From: Strigamia acuminata
Lineage: Eukaryota > Arthropoda > Chilopoda > Geophilomorpha > Linotaeniidae
DNA: 64,000 nucleotides
Direction of reading: 5' to 3'
NCBI GenBank assembly: GCA_949358305.1
Contig: OX442314.1
Location: forward strand, 33,227,608-33,291,607
Part shown: positions 51,687 through 62,267 of the stretch, in pieces
Numbering within the stretch: position 1 is the stretch's first letter
Layout of the letters: each line of letters opens with the position of its first letter
The notes under the pieces: generated by a model
What the model saw: only the letters and a program-made list of their open reading frames with translations
What the model was told of the DNA's origin: nothing
Databases searched by the model: none
Translations under genes and position numbers: made by a program

Positions 51687-54600
51687 TCAATTCCAACAGA
51701 ACTTTGATGCTTTTCCTTGTTGGTATGGTTTTTTAAATACTGCAGTGATGTTTCGCACGAAATTTTCATCTGCATATCTAGGATTTGGTTTTCGTTCTCG
51801 TCGTGGACGAGTGCTAGTTCGTGGAACTATTGGTTGGGGTTTACGGGGTTTTCGAGGCGGTTTCTTTGGAACTTCGCCTCTTTTTAACGCCGCTTTCCTT
51901 TCCATAGCAGTTAAGCGTTGTCTATGTCTATGTTTAGACTTTGTTGACGCAGATTTGTCAATCTGCACTGAAGTTGAGTCGGATAATTCCATTGGAATTT
52001 CTGAGGAAGTTTCAGGAATTAATTCCATTTCTTCAGCATCCGGAAGTTGGTTACTTTCATCCATCCATTTAGGATTTTCTTGAGGCGAGTAAGAGGCGGA
52101 CTTTTGTCCTACTTTCCAAGTCTCAATTGGGTACGACGGAGTATAGGGATACAACGCTTTAATATTTACTGATTTTTCAATCGAACCATCAGATAATTTG
52201 CGTAATTTATACGCTCCGCCTGGAAGTACTTTAGTAATTTCCCACGGACCATCTCTCTTTTCCGCGAAACCAGCAGAAATATTTTTATCTGCGCACGAGA
52301 GAATGTGAGTTTGTTTCCAAACTAAATCTCCAACTTCGAACTCCGTAATTACGAACTTCTGTTCGTGTATTTTTCTATGTCGTTCAAAATTCAATTGAAT
52401 TCTGCGATGCATCTCTTGATGCGATCTGCGCAATACATCCAATAGTACTCTGACATATTTTTCTGGATTTTCTTTGTCAAATGGATTGGCATGTTTAATA
52501 ATCCTTGGGTCGAAAGGTAATGTTACGATTCTCCCCGTGTTGAGTAGCATCGGGCTTGAACCCGTTGCCGACGAAACGTTATTTCGCATTGCAAATGCGA
52601 ATTCGTCTAGATATCTTGGCCATTGCGTGTGCACATCTGTGTACAAAGCCAGCATCGTCTTTATATCTCTATTGGCTCGCTCTGTCGGGTTCGCCTGAGC
52701 ATGATACGTGCTCGTATGAGACGGGCGAATGTTGTACATATCGCAATACTCATTGTAAATATCGGAAACAAATTGTTTTCCGTTATCGCTCACAATCTTT
52801 TTGGGGTGTCCCCATCTGTTTGTAACAGATCTTAATTCTTGAACGCAGTTAGCGCTCGTGGCTTTGGTCAAAGCCTTAATTTCAACGAACTTGGTACAAT
52901 TGTCAATAATGACAAAAATATACTGATTTTGGGACCTTCCCGCGGGTTTCGGGCCCATCAAGTCCATGTTAATACATTCCCAAGGATTGGTCATGTTGTG
53001 TGGTGTGTAAGGAGCTGCGTGCCTTTTCTGTTGAATAGGCTTGTACTGAGCACAGTGCGTGCAGCTTTTGACGTAGTTCCTGACACTTCTACTCATACCA
53101 GGCCAGAAATATATTAAACGCGTTTTCTCAAGCGTCTTACTCATCCCAGCGTGACCGCTTAGGGGGTGGCCATGACAAGCGAAGAGTACTCGCTTTACAA
53201 GTGCACTGGGTACAACAGCTTTGAAGCCATTTCCCGAATCGTTTAATTCCTCTTCGAACGAAGGGTTAAAATAGATGATCATTTGATCACCATCAACTTC
53301 TTTTTTGTCCAAACAATAGTTTTTGACTTTATTTTTCCATTCTTTTATTTCAGATTGTGGTATCCCAACAACCTTGTCATTTAATAAATATTTTCGAATG
53401 CGTTTGCATTCAGTATCCAGTAACTGAGCATCTATTATTTCTCTCCTTGTAGGAGGGACTTCTTTAAGTACTTCAGTCAACGCACTGTACAAGGTTTCTT
53501 GTACTTCCTCCCCCTCCTTTTCTTCAGAACATTCTTTAGAATTTTCTAAAAAATAGGAACGCACACTAGCCAAATATTCTCGTTTCTCTGGGGCACGATT
53601 TAATGAAACAGAAGGATTTCCGTCCCATTCAGGCCAATATTGTTTAATTTCGACAGGTTCCACATGATCACGAAGAGGAATGTCTTCCTCTGTTAGTGGG
53701 GCTCTAGAAAGTGCATCTGCAACTTGGTTAGCAGCACCTTTTCGAAAAACAATTTTAAAGTTTCCACATTGGATTCTTAAGGCCCATCGGCCAAATTTCC
53801 CAGATGGTTCAGGCGTTCGCATCAACCATTTCAGTGCTTCTGCATCTGACTCTAAAGTGAATGTACCATATTCGAGATATGGTTTAAATCGATCAATTGC
53901 CCACACAACTGCGAGACATTCGAGTTCCGGCGTTGTATAACGCTTCTCCGCTCCACGTAAAACTCTGCTTGCATAAGCTACAGGTCTGGGTACAGAAATG
54001 TTTTTCTGCTTCTTTTCATCGAATATATCGACGTCTTGGCAAAGGACAGCTCCTAAGCCTTCATGTGAAGCGTCAGTCATGACAACAAATGGCAAAGTCA
54101 TATCTGGTTTGTGTAGACAATTGTCACCACAAAGTAGCTCTTTAATTTTATTAAAAGCTTCTGTCTGCTCATCTCCCCATTCAAATGGAGTTTTCTCATT
54201 CATCATACGTGTGTATGGTGCGGCAATAGTTCCGTGATTTGGAACAAACTTCCTGAAGAAGTTAGTCATGCCGTGAAAGCGCTGAATATCTTTAGCACAC
54301 GTGGGGGTGGGAAATTTCATGATCGCCGATATTTTATCGGGATCACCGAAGAGACCTTCGGGTTTGATCCAGTGGCCCAAGAATTTTAATTCTGTACGCC
54401 CAAAACGAGATTTCGCTTTATTTATTGTCATGTTGGCTTGGTTAAGCCTTTCCAAAACATCTCGAACATGTTTGAGATGATCATCCCAATTATCTGAATA
54501 CACAATTACGTCATCCAAATAAACTAACGCGTAGTCTTGCAAAGCTGAGCCTAAAATGCCTTCCATCAGACGTTGGAAAGTACAAGGCGCATTGCAAAGG

Positions 54601-55883
54601 CCGAACGGCATTCGCACAAATTGATAAGGGCCGTTTGGCGTATAAAACGCCGTTTTTGGACGATCTTCCTTACACATCTCGACTTGGTAGTAACCTTTGA
54701 CAAGGTCAATTGACGTAAAATACCTAGCAGGACCAGTATTATGCAACAAAAGGTCAATACTTGGCATTTGTATTACTTCGACTTCAGTGATGGCATTTAG
54801 CCACCGGTAGTCAATGCACATCCTATACGAGCCGTCAGGCTTCGCAACAATGACGGGATGACTTATGAAGGGCCCTTTGGCCTTTTCAATGAGTCCATCC
54901 TGTTCCAATTCTGCAGCTAGTTTGGTCATAATGGCTCTCTTGGCCGGGTTATACATTCTATACTGCATTTTGGGCAATGAATGCCCTTCTTTGAACTTAA
55001 TACGATGTTGGGTCACGTTAGTGCACCCAACTTGATCACGAAATACATTCGGTATCGATTTAACCACTTCGCGAAGTGCTAGTCTTTGTTCTGGAGTGCA
55101 GTCGCTCTCCTCAACTAATTTTTCATCCCAAGTCAACACAGGAGTGTCTGTTAACTCAATTGAGTTGAGAGTGGACGACAGTCCTAAATAATCGAAAGTA
55201 ATTCGATTTAACGGGGCGAGGGCCAAATTGGCTTCTTCCGACTCATAAGGGGCGGACCAATTGGGTTTATCTGCACAAGAGAACTCTTGTAAATGTGGAT
55301 GCGGACTAATTTTCTGTCTGCGCATGAAATTGTGACCAAGTATCAAGCCACAAACTCGTTTTGCTAAAACGATGAAATTCATTGGTGTAAATTCATCAGC
55401 CCATTGCACGCACAAAGTTATTTGTCCGACAGGCTTGTGTGCTACGCCTACAGCGTTAACCAACATGTTTCTGGGGGCCTCTTGCAAAAATTCTGGCAAA
55501 GCCTGAGTTTCAGACAAGAGCTGTTCCCCAATGTAACATTGAGATGCTCCTGTATCCATGAGCGCGTTGTAGGTGAGCCCACCAATTGTGATCTTCATTC
55601 GAGGATCATCTTTATTATTACCTAAAGTAATATTGTGCAAATTGTTACCACCTATGACTCGATTGAGTCGGCGAAGTCTACAGAATTTCTTCGTGTAACA
55701 CTTGTGGGGAAACAATGTCAGATTTTTTAATTGTTCTGTCATTTCTTGCAGATTTTCCTCTACTCCGCCACTATGACTAGTGGTTACTTCAAGACAAGTC
55801 GTGTCTACATCCATAAATAAGGATTCCGACGCAGCATTAGCTACTTCTGGGGGATGGAATAAACCTTCGTCCCCCGGATCTAG
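51687..55883 (-). CDS. pol: Element 4 pol: protease, RT, RNase H, integrase
   Basis: About 1398 codons from the frameshift site; the first ATG is at 55814. Retropepsin (LMDTGASQCYIG, LILGHNF), RT (YRMCIDYRWLNAITE, FVRMPFGLCNAPCTFQRLM, catalytic YLDD), RNase H (MTDASHEGLGAVL, TPELECLAV, VADALSRAP), integrase with HHCC finger (CHGHPLSGHAGMSKTL to CTHCAQYKP), Asp in MDLMGPKPAG, Asp in SDNGKQFVS, Glu in NPTERANRD, and a C-terminal GDLVWKQ/DGPWEITKVL domain of GPY/F type. It ends in a basic tail (KPPRKPRKPQP). All catalytic residues are present and there is no internal stop. Confidence 0.92.
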   Translation of the reverse strand, partial: LDPGDEGLFHPPEVANAASESLFMDVDTTCLEVTTSHSGGVEENLQEMTEQLKNLTLFPHKCYTKKFCRLRRLNRVIGGNNLHNITLGNNKDDPRMKITIGGLTYNALMDTGASQCYIGEQLLSETQALPEFLQEAPRNMLVNAVGVAHKPVGQITLCVQWADEFTPMNFIVLAKRVCGLILGHNFMRRQKISPHPHLQEFSCADKPNWSAPYESEEANLALAPLNRITFDYLGLSSTLNSIELTDTPVLTWDEKLVEESDCTPEQRLALREVVKSIPNVFRDQVGCTNVTQHRIKFKEGHSLPKMQYRMYNPAKRAIMTKLAAELEQDGLIEKAKGPFISHPVIVAKPDGSYRMCIDYRWLNAITEVEVIQMPSIDLLLHNTGPARYFTSIDLVKGYYQVEMCKEDRPKTAFYTPNGPYQFVRMPFGLCNAPCTFQRLMEGILGSALQDYALVYLDDVIVYSDNWDDHLKHVRDVLERLNQANMTINKAKSRFGRTELKFLGHWIKPEGLFGDPDKISAIMKFPTPTCAKDIQRFHGMTNFFRKFVPNHGTIAAPYTRMMNEKTPFEWGDEQTEAFNKIKELLCGDNCLHKPDMTLPFVVMTDASHEGLGAVLCQDVDIFDEKKQKNISVPRPVAYASRVLRGAEKRYTTPELECLAVVWAIDRFKPYLEYGTFTLESDAEALKWLMRTPEPSGKFGRWALRIQCGNFKIVFRKGAANQVADALSRAPLTEEDIPLRDHVEPVEIKQYWPEWDGNPSVSLNRAPEKREYLASVRSYFLENSKECSEEKEGEEVQETLYSALTEVLKEVPPTRREIIDAQLLDTECKRIRKYLLNDKVVGIPQSEIKEWKNKVKNYCLDKKEVDGDQMIIYFNPSFEEELNDSGNGFKAVVPSALVKRVLFACHGHPLSGHAGMSKTLEKTRLIYFWPGMSRSVRNYVKSCTHCAQYKPIQQKRHAAPYTPHNMTNPWECINMDLMGPKPAGRSQNQYIFVIIDNCTKFVEIKALTKATSANCVQELRSVTNRWGHPKKIVSDNGKQFVSDIYNEYCDMYNIRPSHTSTYHAQANPTERANRDIKTMLALYTDVHTQWPRYLDEFAFAMRNNVSSATGSSPMLLNTGRIVTLPFDPRIIKHANPFDKENPEKYVRVLLDVLRRSHQEMHRRIQLNFERHRKIHEQKFVITEFEVGDLVWKQTHILSCADKNISAGFAEKRDGPWEITKVLPGGAYKLRKLSDGSIEKSVNIKALYPYTPSYPIETWKVGQKSASYSPQENPKWMDESNQLPDAEEMELIPETSSEIPMELSDSTSVQIDKSASTKSKHRHRQRLTAMERKAALKRGEVPKKPPRKPRKPQPIVPRTSTRPRRERKPNPRYADENFVRNITAVFKKPYQQGKASKFCWN

Positions 55884-58036
55884 TTTTTTGAACTAGTCGC
55901 ACTTGAATCTGTCGATTCGGGCTTGATCAAAGTCTTGACCATTTCTGCCAACGAGTTAGTCAGCGAAGTTTGTAACTTATTTTCAAAAGTATTAAGTTTC
56001 GCATCAAGTTTAGCATCTAGTGTTGCATCCAACACTTCTTGAGTTATCCACCTATTATTAGGACGTTTAGAAGTAGGATCCACAGTCGGGGAATCCGGCG
56101 TACTTCGTTTTTGCAACTCTTCAGAGTTGAAATTTGCACGTGGTTTTAAATCTGGACATTCTCGACGCATGTGTCCTGGTTTCTTACAGTGGTAACAAAC
56201 TAATTGACCACGTCGGGTCTGATCTACTGCTCCATTTATTAAATAGACAGCCTCGCATTCCTCAGGTAACTCTTCATCACAAATATTAAGTTGTTCTTGT
56301 GAGTCCAAAGTTAAAGATTTAGCATTTGTCTTCGGTTGAGGACGAGTGTCAGTTTTCCGAGGTGGAAAAACAACTGGATTGGAAATATTTTCCCTTGCTC
56401 CATTGGCTGTACGACTGTACAAGCCTTTATTTTTCGTTATAACGGCATAAATCTCTGTCAGAGGTAAATCCGCTATGCCTTGCGTATGCAAAAGCAAATC
56501 ATTAGCAGGAGTTACACTCCCAATAAAAAGACAACCAGCCCCTTTTGCATCAAGACTGTCTTGTAATATCCATAACTGGTAATATTTGTGCATAAAGTCG
56601 TAAAGACTTTCTGTTTCTAGTTGTTTCAACTTAGTTAGTTGGTTCGTCCGCTCTTGTCGAGTGGCTACAAACCGTTCTTTGAACGCCTGTTCAAATACTT
56701 CCCAAGATATGAAATCTTCTCTCCTTTCATGAAACCATCCATGCGCTTGCTCGGTTAGATAACCGGCTACGCCTTTAACAAGCATGTCATCGAGTGACAT
56801 GTTTCGCAGGAAAGCGACATTTTTTACAATGTTGAGAAAGCGTTCGCTTTCTTCTGCTTTTCCGGAGAATACAGGGATATCTGGAGGCTTCAAACTGTTA
56901 GTTTGAGGGACAATGGCGGAACTTTTTCCAGCCTGCATTAATTTGTGCATGGTTGTGGCAATTGACGCGAGGTCATCAGCCGTCATTCCAAAGCTACTGG
57001 GGGGGCGCGAGTTGTCGTTTGACGACCCGCCATTATTTGGTTGACTCGAGTTATTTTGACTTGAGCCACCACTATTGGGGTTGAAATTATTCGACCCTCC
57101 TTGATTTGACCTGCTGTGGTTACCAAAGTTCGAATGGTTATTCGAATTGCCTCGGTTCCCATAATTCGAATGATTATTAGAATTACCCTGATTGTCAAAA
57201 TTCGGACGGTTGTTCGAACTTTTTTGATTACCAAAATTCGGATTATTTGGGTTGTTCGAGTTCGGAGGAACTGGGTGACCCCTTTGCAAGTTAGGTGCTG
57301 GACTAGAATTGTTTACAAATCTAGAATTTGAGTCAAAACGGCGGTTTGGACCTCTTGTCGCACATGAATTTGGGTTCAAATTTCCAGCGAGATTCGGACA
57401 ACTATTTGATCCGTTTGGAAAACTTGGATTAGGGTTGGCCATATTAGGCGGACCCAAATTCGTTCTGTTGAACGTATTCTCAAAGTTCTCTGGATTTGTA
57501 AATCCTCTTTGTTGGTTGCGAGCGAAGTTATTCGCTCGTAACCGCTGTTGGAAAGCACGATTAAAATCTCCTGGTGTCAAATTCGACTGATCTTGACGAG
57601 GAGGTTGTGCATTTTTATTTCTATATCTAGAAATAGGTGTCGAAGGAGCGGGACTAAAATTATTTAATCTTTGGCTGGCTGGGGAATGGGATTGCTCCGA
57701 CGTAGCACGAGGCGCGTGCACAAAATCCAATACTTCGGTCAAAGATCTAAATTGGTTTGGGTTCAAACCGTGATCCTGACAAAATAATAGACCGCCTCGG
57801 CCTAAATGAGAACCTTCAGGAATGCATTCCTCTTCTCCAGGCGGAGTAGGTTCATGTGGAGCCCTATTCTCTCCAGATAGTCCGGCGGTTTCATTTGAAA
57901 CGCCATTATGGACCGCGTGGTTTCCCACTTCTTCAATTCCATTAGGAACAGGTATAAACCCGGATAGATTCATTCCACCGGTCAAACAAGTTCTTTCCTT
58001 ACCACGGGTGTTCATGTGATGCTGGTTATTAGTCAT
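55880..58036 (-). CDS. gag: Element 4 gag
   Basis: Gag of 718 residues starting at the first ATG (58036). The N-terminal third is followed by an Asn/Gly/Ser-rich, prion-like stretch (about 180-350) with repeated NNHSNxGNxGNSN units. A capsid-like region follows (about 370-500, VAGYLTEQAHGWFHERRED), then one CCHC zinc knuckle CYHCKKPGHMRREC (about 615-630) and a C-terminal helix. The stop TAG follows the slippery AAAAAAC directly. GGTAAG near 57994, just after the start, is a candidate splice donor for an ORF3 mRNA. Confidence 0.88.
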   Translation of the reverse strand: MTNNQHHMNTRGKERTCLTGGMNLSGFIPVPNGIEEVGNHAVHNGVSNETAGLSGENRAPHEPTPPGEEECIPEGSHLGRGGLLFCQDHGLNPNQFRSLTEVLDFVHAPRATSEQSHSPASQRLNNFSPAPSTPISRYRNKNAQPPRQDQSNLTPGDFNRAFQQRLRANNFARNQQRGFTNPENFENTFNRTNLGPPNMANPNPSFPNGSNSCPNLAGNLNPNSCATRGPNRRFDSNSRFVNNSSPAPNLQRGHPVPPNSNNPNNPNFGNQKSSNNRPNFDNQGNSNNHSNYGNRGNSNNHSNFGNHSRSNQGGSNNFNPNSGGSSQNNSSQPNNGGSSNDNSRPPSSFGMTADDLASIATTMHKLMQAGKSSAIVPQTNSLKPPDIPVFSGKAEESERFLNIVKNVAFLRNMSLDDMLVKGVAGYLTEQAHGWFHERREDFISWEVFEQAFKERFVATRQERTNQLTKLKQLETESLYDFMHKYYQLWILQDSLDAKGAGCLFIGSVTPANDLLLHTQGIADLPLTEIYAVITKNKGLYSRTANGARENISNPVVFPPRKTDTRPQPKTNAKSLTLDSQEQLNICDEELPEECEAVYLINGAVDQTRRGQLVCYHCKKPGHMRRECPDLKPRANFNSEELQKRSTPDSPTVDPTSKRPNNRWITQEVLDATLDAKLDAKLNTFENKLQTSLTNSLAEMVKTLIKPESTDSSATSSKN
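55883..55889 (-). promoter_or_regulatory. -1 frameshift site AAAAAAC, element 4
   Basis: The last gag codons are TCA AAA AAC TAG, containing the classical A-AAA-AAC heptamer. A -1 slip gives AAA AAA CTA and enters pol, which is open for 23 codons before its first ATG at 55814. Confidence 0.82.
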
Positions 58037-59341
58037 AACTAAACTTAAAACTAAGAAAATTTCCTAAGTCTGAGAGGTAACGATGAAGTTGCAAACGTTC
58101 AGGAGGATCGCAAACGAAGCAGTGGTCACACTAGTTCGAAAGGAAGTATGGGTACTTCGATACACCTCTCTGATTGGTCAAGTATCAACGCTAGTCTCGC
58201 GAGAGTCCAATCTCGTCCGAGATTGGTGGAAATCACCAAGTTCGTGGAACCGTAATCTTGTCAGATTCCAGTGTTATGACGTAGTCACCAAACAAAATGG
58301 ATACTTTTCAAAATATTTTTAAAATATCACCGCATTTATTAATAAATGAATGATCACCTTTATGGAATTTTTTAAAGTTTTAAAACTCGTAATTTCAAAA
58401 GACGCGCCGATTCGTTTGAATCGACGGCTTTCCTGCACAACACGGGTTGCTAGGCAACACAACAGCGAGAATTCTTCTTCGCTAAAATTCGAATGGTATT
58501 CCATTCATAAAATTCGATTTCAATGACTTGAGATCACGATTTTTAACCAACATTTTAATGTAGATCAAGTCTGTAAAATAAGGTAAACCCACTTTGAAAT
58601 AAAATATAAATTTTAATTCCTTCGAAAAGCGTCAATTTTCTTTCTGATTTATTTAGGCAAATAAATTTAGGTTTAACTTGAAGTCTCAAGCAAAATACGT
58701 GTGAATAACATTTCTAAAAATAAAAACAACTGTTAAATTGATAGAATTCTTTAAGAATTCCGTCAAAGTCAACTTTTTCAAAATTAGGCCCGACCGCGTG
58801 GTTTTGTCAGATTGTCGATGACAAAATGACGTTACCCGGGCGGAACCAACTTCAACAAGTTCGGGCAAGATTCTCATTTTCGGGGTTAGGCCTTTAGGCC
58901 TGACCACGCGGTAGAAATTATTAGTTTTGTTAAAACACACAATTTCTACGACGGAAAATCGGAATAAAGTGAATTACACTTATTCTCTTGTGAGAAGTCC
59001 TAAAACAGAATAAAAAATATTAAACACAAATACAAATTTCGCTCGAAATTTATTTTACACACAAAAAATTTCATTTGAAATTTTAACACTGCAAGCATAT
59101 TTCCGAATTCTCATAAACACACGAAAACTTCAAAATTCATTTGAATTTTTGTAGCCTTATCTCGGTAGAACCTCCACTTGTGACGGTTCTAACGAGATTC
59201 CTATAAAAAGAAGAAAAACATTAAATATACATGGGTTTTGTCACACAAAAAAAATTTCATTCGAAATTTTATCACTGTAAGCACCTTTCCGAATTCTCAT
59301 AAACACACACACTTAAAATTCAATTGAATTTTTTGCAGCCT
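58037..59341 (-). other. Element 4 long structured leader
   Basis: About 1.3 kb between the PBS and gag. It has several strong inverted repeats: TTTTGTCA (58802-58809) with TGACAAAA (58819-58826), enclosed by ACCGCGTGGT (58793-58802) with ACCACGCGGT (58903-58912); CGATTC with GAATCG and GTTGCTAGGCAAC at 58395-58450. Next to the PBS, 59060-59195 and 59247-59375 are diverged direct repeats that include a second PBS-like sequence at 59159-59176. No coding sequence is supported. Confidence 0.6.
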
Positions 59342-59359
59342 ATCTCGGTAGAACCTCCA
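59342..59359 (-). promoter_or_regulatory. Element 4 primer-binding site
   Basis: TGGAGGTTCTACCGAGAT on the - strand, two bases inside the 5' LTR, beginning with the TGG expected against a tRNA CCA end. A copy of it lies 183 bases further in (59159-59176). The tRNA is not identified. Confidence 0.7.
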
Positions 59360-59361
59360 TT

Positions 59362-61112
59362 TGTGACGATTCTACTTTTGGGCTAATTTATTAGTCCTTT
59401 TGAGATAGATAATTCGGTTTATACAAGACGTTGCTAAGTTTAGCAACAACCTAACCGAGATAAGCTACGGAAACCTTCACAAACATGAATACGTGATCGA
59501 ATAGAAATAACTTACAGTTTTAGTGTGACATAACATATTTATTACTAAATATTGATGGTTAACAAAGATGGGTTCTTGACGCGTGTAAACGGGCGGCATC
59601 AACTGGTTGAGGATCCGGGCGAAGCCAGAGGGATACGGCTGACTTGCGGCATCGTCACAAATATCGCTACGGAGACGTATTTGGTCCGCAGCTCGAATAT
59701 CTAAATATGCGAAGAGTCCTTCGCATTAATCGGAATATTCGGCAGAATATTCCATGTTCCAAATGAATAAAAGTAAAGTGATTAAAGTAATATAACAAAT
59801 GAATTGTTATATAAATAATAATTGGGCGGGGACCGTCACGACAATTGAGAGAACGTCGCGGGAGTTGTTGAGACTCCATCCGCCAGCATGCCTTACGACG
59901 ACAAGATCTCGTGATCAGGCGCCGAGTATTTAATTGTACGCTTTAATTCGCTATCGGTGGTACCAACCACCAGGTAAACATTTCTATGGACTTACCGGGT
60001 TTAAAAGATATTGCCAATACAGGATTACCAATGCCCGAGTAATTTGTTTAACACGATATATTTATATATCGTTCACGGGTTACTAACCCGGAGGGTACGA
60101 TGGGGCGGGGACCGTCACGACGGTCGAGAGAACCATCGCGGGAGGATTTGACTCCTCCATCCGCCAGCATGCCTTACGATGACGGGATCAGCGGATCGAG
60201 CACCGGGTAAAATATTATTTGGCCACTGCCATTGGATTACCATTATCCAGGTAGTTGTTTTATCGCAACATCTTTAGATATTACTCACGGGCTACCAACC
60301 CGGCGTGTCACCTGTATATTAAGCCTTTACCGACTTTTAACGAGCGGAAGGACCAATCGTAGAAAGACGGGAACCTGCGTGGGCTGTTTACAACAACCAT
60401 CCTGCAGCGGACTGTGGCCAGTTAGCTGAGGGACCTACTTTCATTTAGCAAGGTCGTACTGTATACGACCGTTATATTAAGCCACCGTACGAAGTCCTAC
60501 TGTCCCGTAGAACAGCTGGCTAACGTTACGGGGCCATTTCATGCGAATGCATGTCTATTACCGGAGTTAGCCTTCCCGAAAAGGCCCTACAACAGCAATA
60601 ACAAACTAGTAATGAATACTAACTGTGGAGAGCTGAGGTGGCCTGATGTGTCGATAGAGAATAATGAAATCAAACGATAACAATTCAACTACAGACAATA
60701 TACAAGTTCAGTTATCAAAAATCAAGCCTTAGGGAAGTGAAAAACTGATGCTTATATAGTTCTGTAGAACTACTAGATTGGCGGCAGCCAATCAGCGTAC
60801 GAATCGGCGGATTCGTGGGTCACTAGTCCGGACCTAATATATGACTATGTCCAGATGGGCCCAGTTGGGGTCCGGAAGGGTCCGATTGGTTCCCTTCGAC
60901 AGGTAAGTAAAGTGGACATTGATTCGATAGAATCAACATCATCAAGTAATTAATACTTAATTTATATCGAATAAAATAGTTATATTTTATTCACCGTGTC
61001 TAAATAATTATTTATCACACTTTTTAGTTTTAACCGAGTTTGAAATACGCGCGTTGATTAAACAGCGCCATCTATGGTGAACATTGACAACTATTGATTT
61101 GTAATCATCACA
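59362..61112 (-). repeat. Element 4 5' LTR
   Basis: 1751 bp, no visible difference from 46615-48365, followed by the target duplication AGTG. Confidence 0.93.
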
Positions 61113-62217
61113 AGTGTTCGGGTTGGAGACTCCTATTATCCGCGTGTTGCAGTGCCGCGAAGGCACAGCCACACCAGCAACCGAACTGTCACACACAGGG
61201 CGAGAGTCCCATGTATGACGTGGTCGGTGAAACATAACATTCGTGTTGTACCATGTAGCCGCTCATGGAAGCTGCAGCCGGTCCATCGCCGTACTACTGA
61301 GCATCACAGTGGTAAATGGGGAAGAGAGCAGAGTCAACGCAGGGCACGACTGCCCTTGATGGCTCAGGACCTTCTTGACTGGTACACCTGTCTAGGTTGA
61401 GACCAAGCACTCTTCCTCGTGACCTCTCTACGGTGGTCGCGCTCTTTCTCTCTCTCTACGCCCCACACCACTCAGCTCCCTCCTTCCCTCACTGGGTCAT
61501 ACAATTCCGCGAAAGAGGGATGACCTTAGGGCCAATGGTCGGTGTGTGGCAGTGAAACAGGTCACCTTTAGGTGGCAGCGGTAACGTACTACACAGCTGG
61601 CAAGTGAAGTTGTTTGGTTCTTCCATAGCAATTAAGTTTTCGATTGAAGGAGTCAAGAACTCAACCAACTCAATTGTCAATGCGTGGACTTCTGTAGGTA
61701 AGCGCTGAATGTGCCACAGGTGTGGAACATGTACAGCTAGGTTGCGTCCATAGTGTGTTGGAGTTGCACAGGGAGCTTTATAGAATTGTAATATAAACTG
61801 ATAGTGTTTCTAAGGGCATATTATTACTGTGTAAAATGTAGCACTAAGATAAAATACATAAAACCTTAATTTTATATATTAAATTATTTTAATCAAATCC
61901 GCGTTTAAAATTACTGCTAAACATTTATTACGGAGTATTTTTTATTCGATATGACGTCATTACCGTCAGAACGTGAAAAATTTTGACAAGGTAACACTAA
62001 CACTGTACAATGTGAATGTAACTAAGGTAAGAACAAATCTGTTATTAAATGATAAACAAACATGTTTGCGGCATGTCCAAATGATTGGGATACCACCTAA
62101 AGAGACTGTGGCGAAAGTCAAATTCATAGCGCTGAGCCACTAATAGGTACAAAAAGCATACTCGTATATTTGATAATTGTCATTGACCCATGTGCGTGAT
62201 TTCCATAGAATCATCAA
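61113..62217. other. Intergenic, no supported gene
   Basis: Right flank of element 4. 61130-61490 is GC-richer, with a CT-rich microsatellite-like run near 61445. 61780-62200 is AT-rich. Short open frames (61152-61400 +, 61489-61680 -) have no recognisable content. They may be UTR or promoter sequence. Confidence 0.4.
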
Positions 62218-62223
62218 TTTATT
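62218..62223 (-). terminator. Poly(A) signal of the capping enzyme gene
   Basis: AATAAA on the - strand, 45 bases after the stop codon at 62268. Position and sequence fit the 3' end of this gene. Confidence 0.7.
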
Positions 62224-62267
62224 TAGAAATCTCGAGTTAAAGAGTAAATTGAAACGTTGAAACTAAT

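Larger units (their letters stand above)
46615..61112 (-). mobile_element. Gypsy element 4 (14.5 kb, three-ORF)
   Basis: Ty3/Gypsy element on the - strand with 1751-bp LTRs (46615-48365 and 59362-61112) and target duplication AGTG (46611-46614 and 61113-61116). LTR ends are TGTGA and TCACA. I saw no difference between the LTRs, so insertion is recent. Order on the - strand: 5' LTR, PBS, long structured leader, gag, pol (-1 frame), ORF3, 3' LTR. All three ORFs are uninterrupted, so this may be a complete and active copy. Confidence 0.94.
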
